The notes beneath the pieces were generated by a model, which worked only from the letters and a program-made list of their open reading frames with translations, ran no database searches and had not been told where the DNA came from. Source: Propionivibrio dicarboxylicus (GTDB taxonomy: Bacteria; Pseudomonadota; Gammaproteobacteria; Burkholderiales; Rhodocyclaceae). From it: a DNA stretch of 64,000 nt. Below, piece after piece: positions 50,067-58,489 of the stretch. The position numbers and the translations under genes were made by a program. Within the stretch, counting starts at the first letter, position 1. Each line of letters begins with the position of its first letter. Location of the stretch: the NCBI RefSeq assembly GCF_900099695.1, contig NZ_FNCY01000009.1, positions 17,350 to 81,349 of the forward strand, written 5' to 3'.

Positions 50067-51676
50067 TCCGCATCCAGGAACTGAGACTCCCCCTCGAACA
50101 TCCGCCCGAAGCGCTGCGCGCCGCCGTTGCCGCCCGCCTGCAGCGACCGGCCTCGGCCATCGGCGACATCCGCATTTTCAAACGCAGCCATGACGCGCGC
50201 AAAAAAAATGCGCTGATGTTCATCTACACCGTCGACGTCGAGATCGAGGACGAAGACAGTCTGGTCGCGCAATTTTCGGACGACGCCAAGATCCGGCCGA
50301 CGCCCGACATGCAGTACCGTTTCGTCGCCAACGCCCCCGCTCACCTCGCGTCGCGCCCGGTCGTCGTCGGTTTTGGGCCGGCCGGCATTTTCGCCGCGCT
50401 GGTGCTCGCCCAAATGGGCTTTCGTCCGATTGTCCTCGAACGCGGCAAGGCGGTCCGCGAACGCACGCGCGACACCTGGAAACTGTGGCGCAACCACCAG
50501 CTCGACCCGGAATCCAACGTCCAGTTCGGCGAAGGCGGGGCCGGCACCTTCTCCGACGGCAAGCTGTACAGCCAGGTCAAGGATCCGGGCTTCCTCGGTC
50601 GCAAGGTCCTCAGCGAATTCGTCAAGGCCGGCGCGCCTGAAGAAATCCTCTACGTCGCGCATCCGCACATCGGCACTTTCCGGCTGGTCAGCATGGTCGA
50701 GCGCATGCGCGCCGAAATCGAATCGCTCGGAGGCGAAATCCGCTTCCAGAGCCGTGTCACCGGCCTCGACATCGAAGGCGGGGCGATCCGCGGCGTCACC
50801 TTGGCAAATGGCGAGCATATCGCCACCCGGCATGTCGTTCTCGCCCTCGGCCACAGCGCCCGCGACACCTTCGCGGCGCTGCTCGCGCAAGGCGTCCGCA
50901 TGGAGGCCAAGCCCTTCGCCGTCGGTTTCCGCATCGAACATCCGCAATCGCTGATCGACAAGGCGCGCCTCGGCCCTAACGCCGGCCATCCGCTCCTTGG
51001 CGCGGCCGACTACAAACTCGTTTATCACGCCGGCAACGGCCGCGCCGTCTATAGCTTCTGCATGTGCCCCGGCGGCCAGGTGGTGGCGGCCACCTCGGAA
51101 CCGGGCTGCGTCGTCACCAACGGCATGAGCCAGTATTCGCGCGCCGAACGCAATGCCAACGCCGGACTCGTCGTCAACGTCACTCCGGAGGATTACGGCG
51201 GCATCGACAACCCGCTTGCCGGCATCGAATTCCAGCGCCGCCTCGAAGCCCGTGCCTTCGAACTCGGCGGCGGCACCTACGCGGCACCGGGTCAGCGCGT
51301 CGGCGATTTCCTCGCCGGACGCCCGTCGACTCAGCTCGGCCAGGTCATCCCGTCATACCAACCCGGCGTACACCTCACCGATCTCTCGACCGCGCTGCCT
51401 GACTTCGCGATCGAAGCACTACGCGAGGCCATCCCCGCCTTCGACCGTCAGATTCGCGGTTTTGCCAACCCCGACGCCATGCTGACCGGCGTCGAGACAC
51501 GGACCTCGTCGCCCTTGCGCATTCCCCGTGGCGACGATTTCGAGAGCGTCAATATCAGCGGACTCTTTCCGGCCGGAGAAGGCGCAGGTTATGCCGGCGG
51601 AATTCTCTCGGCCGGCATCGACGGCATCAAGGCGGCGGAAGCCGTGGCGCTTCGCATCCTGGCCGACAATACTTAA
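50063..51676 (+). CDS. FAD-dependent oxidoreductase of the COG2509 type
   Basis: A 537-residue flavoprotein. An N-terminal domain of about 90 residues precedes the FAD dinucleotide motif VVGFGPAGIFAAL (about 99-111). VQFGEGGAGTFSDGKL, the VVLALGHSARDTF segment and a C-terminal GLFPAGEGAGYAGGILSAGIDG FAD motif (core PAGEGAGYAGG) follow. The family is described as uncharacterised FAD-dependent dehydrogenases. The GTG start overlaps the aldolase stop as GTGA and has AGGAAG upstream, so it is co-translated with the mtnA-aldolase pair. Its reaction is unknown. Confidence 0.88.
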   Translation: MIRIQELRLPLEHPPEALRAAVAARLQRPASAIGDIRIFKRSHDARKKNALMFIYTVDVEIEDEDSLVAQFSDDAKIRPTPDMQYRFVANAPAHLASRPVVVGFGPAGIFAALVLAQMGFRPIVLERGKAVRERTRDTWKLWRNHQLDPESNVQFGEGGAGTFSDGKLYSQVKDPGFLGRKVLSEFVKAGAPEEILYVAHPHIGTFRLVSMVERMRAEIESLGGEIRFQSRVTGLDIEGGAIRGVTLANGEHIATRHVVLALGHSARDTFAALLAQGVRMEAKPFAVGFRIEHPQSLIDKARLGPNAGHPLLGAADYKLVYHAGNGRAVYSFCMCPGGQVVAATSEPGCVVTNGMSQYSRAERNANAGLVVNVTPEDYGGIDNPLAGIEFQRRLEARAFELGGGTYAAPGQRVGDFLAGRPSTQLGQVIPSYQPGVHLTDLSTALPDFAIEALREAIPAFDRQIRGFANPDAMLTGVETRTSSPLRIPRGDDFESVNISGLFPAGEGAGYAGGILSAGIDGIKAAEAVALRILADNT

Positions 51677-51734
51677 GCGACCGGGATACGCTGGACAGTT
51701 TGGCGTGCCGGCAATCGAAACAGGGAGAGCGTCG

Positions 51735-51845
51735 ATGAGCGGAACACTCGCAGACGAACCGATGCAGATCGATGACAGCCCGCTCGCTTCCGAAGCACCG
51801 GCGCCGACCGGGAACGTCCTCATCACTGCAATGACGAAAAAATGA
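51735..51845 (+). CDS. Possible 36-codon leader ORF coupled to the DUF3820 gene
   Basis: An ATG at 51735, seven bases after GGGAGAG, opens a 36-residue acidic frame (MSGTLADEPMQIDDS at its start, AMTKK at its end). Its stop overlaps the next ATG as ATGA. It has no recognised motif. The ribosome site and exact coupling are visible in the sequence; whether the peptide has a function or only carries ribosomes to the next gene is unknown. Confidence 0.4.
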   Translation: MSGTLADEPMQIDDSPLASEAPAPTGNVLITAMTKK

Positions 51846-52111
51846 TCGACCCTGAATGCTTCTCGCGGGAGCAACTCCAGCAACTGTTCGTCCTGCGCAT
51901 GCCCTTCGGCAAATACAAGGGTCGGTTCATCGCCGATCTACCCGGCCATTACCTTAACTGGATGGCGCGCGAAGGCTTTCCGAAAGGACGGCTGGGGCAA
52001 CTATTGGCGCTCATGCACGAGATCGATCACAACGGCTTGTCGCCCTTGCTCGACCCGCTGCGACCACGCGCCGGATCGCAGTTGGCGCACCAGGACGGCA
52101 CCGAACCCTGA
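51842..52111 (+). CDS. DUF3820 family protein
   Basis: An 89-residue protein with the DUF3820 pattern: MPFGKYKGRFIADLPGHYLNW (core FGKYKG and IADLP), then EGFPKGRLGQLLALMHEIDHNGL. The related segment occurs in some exonuclease and DNA-repair proteins, but the solo family has no settled function. It is coupled by ATGA to a small upstream ORF. Its last 28 codons lie opposite the end of the convergent LEA-type lipoprotein gene. Confidence 0.85.
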   Translation: MIDPECFSREQLQQLFVLRMPFGKYKGRFIADLPGHYLNWMAREGFPKGRLGQLLALMHEIDHNGLSPLLDPLRPRAGSQLAHQDGTEP

Positions 52112-52554
52112 CGATCAAACGGAAGCGTCCCGACACCGTCGAGTTCAGCCGATCCGAAAATGCGGTAAAACAGGCGCGCCCGGCCATCGCTACGCGCGGC
52201 GCGAAGACGCTCCAGCAGTGTCGTCAGGCGGCTGACGGCCTGGACGTCAAGCTGCGCCGTACCGTTCGCCGGCACCCGCACGGGCTGCACGGAATGTCCT
52301 TGGGCAAACGGCCGGCCATCGAGTTCGACCGAAAAGTCGAGACGACGCAAGGACAGCTCGACCGGATTCGGATTGCGCAGATCGAGAACGAGGGCGAAAC
52401 GCTGCTCGCTCAGGTTGAATCCGGCGAGTTCGATGCTGGCGACATCGACTTCCGGCGCCTTCAAAAGGCTTGAACAGGAAGCCAGCACCAAACAGGCGAG
52501 CATGAGCCCCCCCTGCCGCATCGCCTTCGTCCAGAATCCGCGTATCAACCGCAT
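52027..52554 (-). CDS. LEA type 2 (LEA14-like) lipoprotein
   Basis: A 175-residue lipoprotein with lipobox LASC (Cys about 27). One WHy/LEA14 beta-sandwich domain follows (about 33-145), showing VASIELAGFNLSEQRFALVLDLRNPNPVELSLRRLDFSVELDG (core LRNPNPVELSLRRLDF) and RVPANGTAQLDV. Such envelope proteins are linked to desiccation or stress tolerance by homology only. AAGGGG precedes the ATG. The last 28 codons overlap the convergent DUF3820 gene and read as non-domain sequence, so the original stop may have been lost. Confidence 0.82.
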   Translation of the reverse strand: MRLIRGFWTKAMRQGGLMLACLVLASCSSLLKAPEVDVASIELAGFNLSEQRFALVLDLRNPNPVELSLRRLDFSVELDGRPFAQGHSVQPVRVPANGTAQLDVQAVSRLTTLLERLRAARSDGRARLFYRIFGSAELDGVGTLPFDRQGSVPSWCANCDPARGRSGSSKGDKPL

Positions 52555-52629
52555 GTCATCCCCTTCGCCTCGCCACAGCGTACTGTAATGTAACGAAAAA
52601 CCCCGGCGCGCGTGAAGAGCGCCACGCCA

Positions 52630-52657
52630 TAAAAAAGCCCCGCACGAGGCGGGGCCT
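52630..52657 (-). terminator. Intrinsic terminator of the CoA-transferase gene
   Basis: GCCCCGC (52637-52643), loop ACGAG, and GCGGGGC (52649-52655) form a 7-bp GC stem followed on the minus strand by TTTTTT. It lies about 25 bases past the stop. Confidence 0.9.
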
Positions 52658-52680
52658 GGATTCCGAAAAACCCGGGGCGA

Positions 52681-54183
52681 TCAGCGATAGTCGGCCCAAT
52701 TGATGCCGCGCATGTCGCCGGTCTTCTCGAACTGACGGTGCATGCCATAGGAGGTGCTCAGCGAGAACGGCTCGTGGTTGGTCTTGTTGATCTGCTTCAG
52801 ATACTCGCGCATCTGTTCCTTGTAGTCCGGATGCACGCAGTTCTGGATGATCAACTCGGCGCGCTGCAGCGGGTCCTTGCCGCGCAGGTCGGCGACGCCC
52901 TGTTCGGTGACAACGACGGACACCGAGTGCTCGCTGTGGTCGAGGTGCGAAACGAAAGGCACGACCGCCGAAATCTTGCCACCCTTCGCCGTCGACGGGC
53001 AGGAGAAGATCGACAGGTAGGCAGCGCGCGTGAAGTCGCCCGAACCGCCGATACCGTTCATCATCGTCTTGCCGAGCACGTGCGTCGAGTTGACGTTACC
53101 GGAGAGGTCGAATTCGATCGCGGTGTTCATCGAGATGATGCCGAGACGACGGACGATTTCCGGGTTGTTCGAGATTTCCTGCGGACGCAGCAGAATGTGC
53201 TTCTTGTAGAAATCGAGGTTGCCGATCACTTTCTGCATCGCTTCCTGGCTCAGGGTCAGCGACGTCGTCGAAGCGAACGAGCAGCGGCCGTTCTCGAGCA
53301 GCGGAATCACCGAATCCTGCAGCACTTCCGTGTACATCTCGAACGCCGGGATGTCGGTGCTGCGGCCGATCGCGCCGAGCACGGCGTTGGCGATATTGCC
53401 GACGCCCGACTGCAGCGGCAGGAAGGACGACGGAATACGGCCGGCCTTCATTTCGGCGGCGAGGAAATCGGCAACGTTCTGACCGATCTGGTCGGTTTCC
53501 GGCGTCGCCGGATCGAAGCCGCCGGTCTCATCGACCTGGTTGTTCAGCACGACGGCAACGATCTTCTTCGGATCGAGCAGGCAAATCGGCGAACCGACAC
53601 GCTGCGAAGCCGAATAGATCGGGATTTCCTGACGAGCGGGCGGATCCTTCGGCTCAAAAATGTCATGCAGGCCGAGCAACGCCGCCGGGTGCGCGGAGTT
53701 GAGTTCGAGAATGATCTTGTCGGCACAGTGCAGGTAGGTCGGCGAAGCGCCGATCGACGTCGTCAGCACGACGCCGCCCCCCGAAAGGATGTCGCAGACT
53801 TCGACCACGGCCCAATTGAGCTTGCCGAGAGCGCCGTAGCGCACGGCCTGCGGCAAAGCCGAGAGGTGCATGTCGAAGTATTTGACTTCACCGGAGTTGA
53901 TGAGCTTGCGCAGCGTCGGGTTGCCCATGTACGGCGTACGGAAGCTGATGGCATTGGCTTCGGCGAGGGCGCCGTCGAGCGACTTGCCGGTCGAAGCGCC
54001 GGTCAGAACGCCGACTTTGAACGGACGGCCGGCCGAATGTTCACGCTTGGCCTTTTGCGCCAGCGCAAACGGCACAACCTTGGCCGCGCCGGCCGCGGTG
54101 AAGCCACTGAAACCGATGTTGTCGCCATTCTGGATCATTTCGGCCGCTTCTTCAGCGGTCAGAATCGGGAAAGGTAGTGCCAT
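52681..54183 (-). CDS. Acetyl-CoA hydrolase / succinyl-CoA:acetate CoA-transferase
   Basis: A 500-residue family I CoA-transferase of the Cat1/AarC/ScpC type, which exchanges CoA between succinyl-, propionyl- or acetyl-CoA and acetate in the cytoplasm. It has an N-terminal GFSGFTAAGAAKVVP motif, GGGVVLTTSIGASPTYLHCADK (core GASPTYLHCADKIILE), the active-site region GRSTDIPAFEMYTEVLQD, and the CoA-binding loop GIGGSGDFTRAAY. Length is typical. The physiological pair cannot be fixed from sequence. AAGGAG lies 9 bases before the ATG; the gene is monocistronic. Confidence 0.92.
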   Translation of the reverse strand: MALPFPILTAEEAAEMIQNGDNIGFSGFTAAGAAKVVPFALAQKAKREHSAGRPFKVGVLTGASTGKSLDGALAEANAISFRTPYMGNPTLRKLINSGEVKYFDMHLSALPQAVRYGALGKLNWAVVEVCDILSGGGVVLTTSIGASPTYLHCADKIILELNSAHPAALLGLHDIFEPKDPPARQEIPIYSASQRVGSPICLLDPKKIVAVVLNNQVDETGGFDPATPETDQIGQNVADFLAAEMKAGRIPSSFLPLQSGVGNIANAVLGAIGRSTDIPAFEMYTEVLQDSVIPLLENGRCSFASTTSLTLSQEAMQKVIGNLDFYKKHILLRPQEISNNPEIVRRLGIISMNTAIEFDLSGNVNSTHVLGKTMMNGIGGSGDFTRAAYLSIFSCPSTAKGGKISAVVPFVSHLDHSEHSVSVVVTEQGVADLRGKDPLQRAELIIQNCVHPDYKEQMREYLKQINKTNHEPFSLSTSYGMHRQFEKTGDMRGINWADYR

Positions 54184-54330
54184 GTCGAATTACTCCTTAT
54201 TTCAGGTATGCAAATAGCCGATTAGGATAAGAACCGTGAAATGGTAGCGCATGGCATGGGCGCCGCGACTGCGGCTTTCCACATATTTGAGAGATCGAAA
54301 ATTACGTTGGCGCACTCGAAAAAAACTGCG

Positions 54331-54786
54331 TTAGCGCCCGCTATCCTTGGTGTCGATAAACAGGGTTACCGGCCCGTCGTTAACGAGATGAACTTGCATC
54401 TCGGCACCGAACACGCCGGTCGGAACGACGCGTCCCAGATCCTGCTCCATCTGCCGCACGAACTGCTCGAACAGGGGGCGCGATATTTCGCCCCGCGCCG
54501 CTCGGCTCCATGACGGCCGGTTACCTTTCCTGACCGAGGCAAATAGCGTGAACTGGCTGACAGCGAGCACGTCGCCGCCGACATCGACAATGCTGCGATT
54601 CATCACGCCGGCCGCATCGTCGAAAATGCGCAAACCGGTCAGTTTGGCCGACAGCCAGCGGATATCGGCCTCTTCGTCGGCATCCTCGACACCGACCAGC
54701 ACCAGCATGCCAGCCCCGATGGCGCCAACGACCTCGCCCCCCACTTCGACGCGCGCCTCACGCACCCTTTGTACCAAGGCCCTCAT
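54331..54786 (-). CDS. dtd: D-aminoacyl-tRNA deacylase
   Basis: Removes D-amino acids (and glycine from tRNA-Ala) from mischarged tRNAs. The 151-residue protein has the SQFTLFA motif (about 77-83), the cross-subunit [11 protein letters not shown] Gly-Pro motif near 136-146, and [15 protein letters not shown] at the start. Length is standard. It overlaps the CDF exporter gene by four bases and is probably translated with it. Confidence 0.96.
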   Translation of the reverse strand: MRALVQRVREARVEVGGEVVGAIGAGMLVLVGVEDADEEADIRWLSAKLTGLRIFDDAAGVMNRSIVDVGGDVLAVSQFTLFASVRKGNRPSWSRAARGEISRPLFEQFVRQMEQDLGRVVPTGVFGAEMQVHLVNDGPVTLFIDTKDSGR

Positions 54787-55772
54787 GCCTGTGCCTCGAT
54801 GTCCGGACGCTCGACCGGCGACATGCGGCGCAACGGATGGACATTGACCTCCGGCTGCAAGGTGACGTGACCGATACCGCGGTGCGTCAGCAGATGCTGC
54901 ATCTCGGCCAGCACCGCCGGCCAGCGATCGAGGGCATCGACGACCACATGCGCCGACAGGGCGATACGGTTCGACGACAGGGTCCAGATATGCAGATCAT
55001 GTACCGAACGCACGCCGTCGACACCTGCCAGCACCTGGCCGATCTCTTCGACCGACAGGGCCGGGGGAACCCCCTCAAGCAATGCATGCACGACCTCGCG
55101 CAACAGCCGCAGGCTCGACGCCAGGATCAGCGCGCAGATCAGCAGCGACAACAGGGGATCGATCGGCGTCCAACCGGTCCGCCAGATCACCGCCCCGGCG
55201 ACAAGCGCCGCCACCGACCCGAGCAAGTCACCGAGCACATGCAGCAGCGCGCCGCGCGTGTTCATCGTCTGCTCGCCTTGCATCAACAACCAGGCAACAC
55301 CAACGTTGACGCACAAACCGATGATCGCCACCACGGTCACCGCCTCGCCATGAATCGCGGTCGGCGTCAGCAAACGGTCGATCGCCGCCATCGAAATGCC
55401 GACCACCACGACCGCCATGAACAGCACGTTCAGCAACGCGGCCAAGGTTTCGACGCGGCCGAGACCATAGGTATGACGGCGGGATGGCGGACGCTGCGCC
55501 AGACGCGCGGCAATCGCCGCCAAGGCCAGCGACGCACTATCGGTCAACATGTGTCCGGCATCGCCAAGCAGGGCCAGGGAACCCGACCAGAAACCGGCCA
55601 ATACCTCGACGCCGGCAAAGCCCAGGGTCAGGGCCAGCGCCCAAACCAGGCGCGGGCCGGCAGCATGGGCGTGATGGTCGTGCGAATGGGAATGCGAATG
55701 ATCGTGCGCGTGGCCATGATCATGGGCATGACCGTGCGTGTGCCCATGCGAATGAAGAGAGTGATCGCTCAT
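54783..55772 (-). CDS. Cation diffusion facilitator (CzcD/ZitB-like) metal exporter
   Basis: A 329-residue CDF transporter expelling Zn2+ (possibly Co2+ or Cd2+) by proton antiport. It begins with a long His-rich stretch (about 6-36, [19 protein letters not shown] type). Six membrane segments follow, with the zinc-site motif [13 protein letters not shown] (HxxxD), the second site HVLGDLLGS and a C-terminal cytoplasmic domain with HDLHIW. The ATG at 55772 was chosen because upstream in-frame codons run into non-coding sequence. Confidence 0.95.
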   Translation of the reverse strand: MSDHSLHSHGHTHGHAHDHGHAHDHSHSHSHDHHAHAAGPRLVWALALTLGFAGVEVLAGFWSGSLALLGDAGHMLTDSASLALAAIAARLAQRPPSRRHTYGLGRVETLAALLNVLFMAVVVVGISMAAIDRLLTPTAIHGEAVTVVAIIGLCVNVGVAWLLMQGEQTMNTRGALLHVLGDLLGSVAALVAGAVIWRTGWTPIDPLLSLLICALILASSLRLLREVVHALLEGVPPALSVEEIGQVLAGVDGVRSVHDLHIWTLSSNRIALSAHVVVDALDRWPAVLAEMQHLLTHRGIGHVTLQPEVNVHPLRRMSPVERPDIEAQA

Positions 55773-55822
55773 AGTCGGACCATTATACCGTTGCGCCCGC
55801 GCCGGTTCGGGCCGGCCCCGCC

Positions 55823-56497
55823 TCAAACCGGCGCCGGCGCCCCGGCAAAGACCGTCACATCCGACTGCGCGCCGAGGGTGGCCCAGGTCGCAGTATCTCC
55901 GTGCAGGAGCGAAAACGCCCCCGGCCGCAAGCCCGCGCGCGCACTCAGTTCGGCCAACGCCACCAGCACTGACGGCGCATTCGGCGACGACACCGCAATC
56001 ACGGCACCGCCAGACCGCAGAATCGGCACGGCAACGCGCAGCAAGCCCGATATCGGCGCAGCCGGACTCGGCCCGATGGCAGCAAGACAGCACTGTCCCG
56101 AACGGCCCGTGTCACGCAGGCACGCGGCAGCGGCCGACACCTCGTCCGCTGCGGCACGCTCGGCCCAACCCGACTCCTCCTGCAGCAAGCCCGTCAAATG
56201 GCCGTGATAGCGCTCGACGAGCCCTGCCCATCCACACCAGCAGTCCTCCGTCGACGCCGCCCCCCCTGCCCCGGCCACCAACGCGCCACGGGCAGATTCG
56301 CACGCGCGCGCGACTTCCGCCTCACCGCATACCGGAAACCGCCGCACCGGCACGCCGGACTGCGCGCGAAGCAGTATGCCGTACTGCTGACACACGCTCA
56401 GATAGGCATGCCCGCCAATCCAGAGCGGCAAAACTGGCAATGCCGCCACATCCCCCTCGGAAATCCTCAATTCAGTCATTACATCCGCCAATGTCAT
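55823..56497 (-). CDS. Truncated aldehyde-dehydrogenase-like protein
   Basis: A 224-residue protein whose second half follows the cofactor-binding part of aldehyde dehydrogenases: LRVAVPILRSGGAVIAVSSP then SVLVALAELSARAGLRPGAFSLLHGD. The canonical PWNFP and KPS motifs are changed (GPSPAAP and VSS), and the catalytic domain with the active Cys and Glu is absent. It ends by a normal stop. It may be an inactive relative or a decaying gene. It is divergent from the iclR-type regulator, whose palindromes lie between the two, suggesting shared control. Confidence 0.6.
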   Translation of the reverse strand: MTLADVMTELRISEGDVAALPVLPLWIGGHAYLSVCQQYGILLRAQSGVPVRRFPVCGEAEVARACESARGALVAGAGGAASTEDCWCGWAGLVERYHGHLTGLLQEESGWAERAAADEVSAAAACLRDTGRSGQCCLAAIGPSPAAPISGLLRVAVPILRSGGAVIAVSSPNAPSVLVALAELSARAGLRPGAFSLLHGDTATWATLGAQSDVTVFAGAPAPV

Positions 56498-56513
56498 TCC
56501 ACATGATGGTAAG

Positions 56514-56570
56514 ATAGTGCACTATTCGCGGCGCAGTCCTCGCAAGCGGCCGGTCGTTGCGCCGAATAGT
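56514..56570. promoter_or_regulatory. Nested palindromes between the ALDH-like gene and the IclR regulator
   Basis: ATAGTGCACTAT (56514-56525) is a perfect 12-base palindrome. ACTATTCG (56521-56528) has an exact inverted copy CGAATAGT at 56563-56570. Such paired dyads in the divergent spacer are typical of operator sites, probably for the IclR-type protein encoded next door. The assignment to IclR is inference. Confidence 0.5.
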
Positions 56571-56609
56571 ATGCCGGCTCGAACCGAAACGAAAGATCAG
56601 ACAGGAATC

Positions 56610-57389
56610 ATGGCAACTCCCTCCGAAGCCAAGGGTTCAATTCAGGTCATCGAACGCATGATGTCGCTACTCGACGTCCTGGCCGAGACGAACGAAGCGG
56701 CAACCCTCAAGACACTCTCGCAAGCGACTGGCCTGCACCCCTCGACCGCACACCGCATCCTCGCGGTCATGGCGCATGCCCGACTGGTCGAGCGACAGGA
56801 AAACAGCACCTACGCACTTGGCATCCGCCTGCTCGAACTCGGCAACATCGTCAAATCGCGCATCAGCATCGGCGCCGTCGCCCGCCCGTTCATGCAGGAA
56901 CTGCACAACCAGATCGGCGAAGCCGTCAATCTCGGCATCCGCGACCAGGACGACATCGTCTATGTCGAACGCACCTCAAGCGGCCGCTCGCTGGTCCGCG
57001 TCGTTTATCTCGTCGGCGGACGCGCTCCCCTGCACCTGACCTCGCTCGGCAAACTGTTCCTGGCCTCGGACACGCCTGCGGAAGTTCGCGCCTACGCCAA
57101 GCGCACCGGCTTGCCAGGCAAGACCGAACACTCACTGACGCGGATCGAAACGCTCGAGGCGGAATTGGCCACCATCCGGCAAACTTCGATCGCCTACGAC
57201 ATGGAAGAAGCCGAAATCGGCTTGCGCTGCGTCGCCACACCGATCCTCGATGACGAAGGCAAGATCGTCGCCGGCCTGTCGGTCTCGGCGCCGACGGACC
57301 GCCATCGGGACAGTTGGTTGGCGCTGATCAAGCAGACCGCCGAAGAAATCTCGCGAGCGCTCGGCTACCGGCCGACAGCGCATCGCTAA
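56610..57389 (+). CDS. IclR-family transcriptional regulator
   Basis: A 259-residue regulator with an N-terminal winged helix-turn-helix (about 12-75; TLKTLSQATGLHPSTAHRILA) and a C-terminal IclR effector domain (about 90-255) with EEAEIGLRCVATPI. IclR proteins sense small organic acids and repress or activate neighbouring operons. The ATG at 56610 follows AGGAATC; longer in-frame starts (56571, 56517) would overlap the palindromic spacer. The effector and regulon are unknown; the divergent ALDH-like gene is the obvious candidate target. Confidence 0.92.
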   Translation: MATPSEAKGSIQVIERMMSLLDVLAETNEAATLKTLSQATGLHPSTAHRILAVMAHARLVERQENSTYALGIRLLELGNIVKSRISIGAVARPFMQELHNQIGEAVNLGIRDQDDIVYVERTSSGRSLVRVVYLVGGRAPLHLTSLGKLFLASDTPAEVRAYAKRTGLPGKTEHSLTRIETLEAELATIRQTSIAYDMEEAEIGLRCVATPILDDEGKIVAGLSVSAPTDRHRDSWLALIKQTAEEISRALGYRPTAHR

Positions 57390-57392
57390 AAC

Positions 57393-57422
57393 AAAAAAGC
57401 CGCGGACACCGCGGCTTTTTTT
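57393..57422. terminator. Bidirectional terminator between iclR-type gene and pbpG
   Basis: GCCGCGG, loop ACA, CCGCGGC is flanked by AAAAAA on the left and TTTTTTT on the right, so a U-run follows the stem on both strands. It lies between convergent genes. Confidence 0.93.
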
Positions 57423-57436
57423 CATCCCGGAATTCG

Positions 57437-58489
57437 TCAGCCCGGCCCTTTGCCATCGCCGCGGACTGCCGCATGCGTCTGCGTCTTGTGCGAGGCCTGC
57501 GCACTCTCCATCCAGCGCTTGATCCGGTTGGCATCGCCAACGCGCGTCATCTTGCCGGCCGAATCCAGCAAAACGATGACGACCGGTTTTTCCGCGACCC
57601 GGGCCTGCATGACCAGGCACTTGCCGGCCTCATGGATATAGCCGGTCTTCGACAAGCCGACATCCCAGGCGGGACTCTTCACCAACGGGTTGGTATTGCG
57701 AAAAGTCTGTTCGCGCCCACTCACCTCGACCATCGCCTCGGACGTCGTCGACCATTCGCGGATCAGTGGATAGTGATGTGCTGCCGTAACCATGCGCGCC
57801 AGATCATGCGCCGTGGACACGTTATTGCTACTCAGGCCGGTCGGATCCTCAAAGCGCGTGTGCGCCATCCCCAGCGACTGCGCCTTGGCATTCATCGCTG
57901 CGATAAATGCCGACAGGCCGCCAGGATAGTGGCGGGCCAACGCGTGCGCGGCACGGTTTTCAGATGACATCAGGGCAAGCAGGAGCGCCGTTTCGCGACT
58001 GAGGACAGAACCCACATGCAAACGCGAGCGACTCCCGCGCAAGGTGTCGACATCCTCTTCGGAAATAGCGACCGCCCCCTGCAGATTTGGCTGGCTATCC
58101 AGCACCACCATGGCCGTCATCAGCTTGGTGATCGAGGCGATCGGCGCAACCACATCGGCGTTTTTCTGGAACAGGGCATCGCCGGCGCGTTGATCGAGCA
58201 CCAGCGCTGACGCCGAATAGAGCGCCAGTTTCTGGGCTTCGCGCCAGGTATCGGCGGACTGGAGACCGCGTGTCTTGCCGGCCAACTGCGCCGAGGCATG
58301 TGCTTTGCGCGCAACGACCGTCGATTGTTTGACCGACTTGGCAACAACCGCCTTCTGCGTGTGGCTCGCTGCCTTTGGCGCAGCCGTCTTGGCCTTGCTC
58401 TTGTCAAGCGTCGCCGACGAGTTCGCTCCCGCCAGACCACTGGCCATCACTACGGCTAACACCGTCATCGCTTTCAACAAGAAATGCAT
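57437..58489 (-). CDS. pbpG: D-alanyl-D-alanine endopeptidase PBP7
   Basis: Periplasmic low-molecular-weight penicillin-binding protein that cuts D-Ala-DAP cross-links in peptidoglycan. The 350-residue protein has a signal peptide (about 1-22), a Lys/Ala/Ser-rich linker (about 28-75), and the catalytic motifs SITK (119-122), SEN (176-178) and KTG (281-283). The short linker and motif contexts match PbpG rather than the DacA group, which has an added C-terminal domain. The C-terminus ends in a polar tail. Confidence 0.93.
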   Translation of the reverse strand: MHFLLKAMTVLAVVMASGLAGANSSATLDKSKAKTAAPKAASHTQKAVVAKSVKQSTVVARKAHASAQLAGKTRGLQSADTWREAQKLALYSASALVLDQRAGDALFQKNADVVAPIASITKLMTAMVVLDSQPNLQGAVAISEEDVDTLRGSRSRLHVGSVLSRETALLLALMSSENRAAHALARHYPGGLSAFIAAMNAKAQSLGMAHTRFEDPTGLSSNNVSTAHDLARMVTAAHHYPLIREWSTTSEAMVEVSGREQTFRNTNPLVKSPAWDVGLSKTGYIHEAGKCLVMQARVAEKPVVIVLLDSAGKMTRVGDANRIKRWMESAQASHKTQTHAAVRGDGKGPG

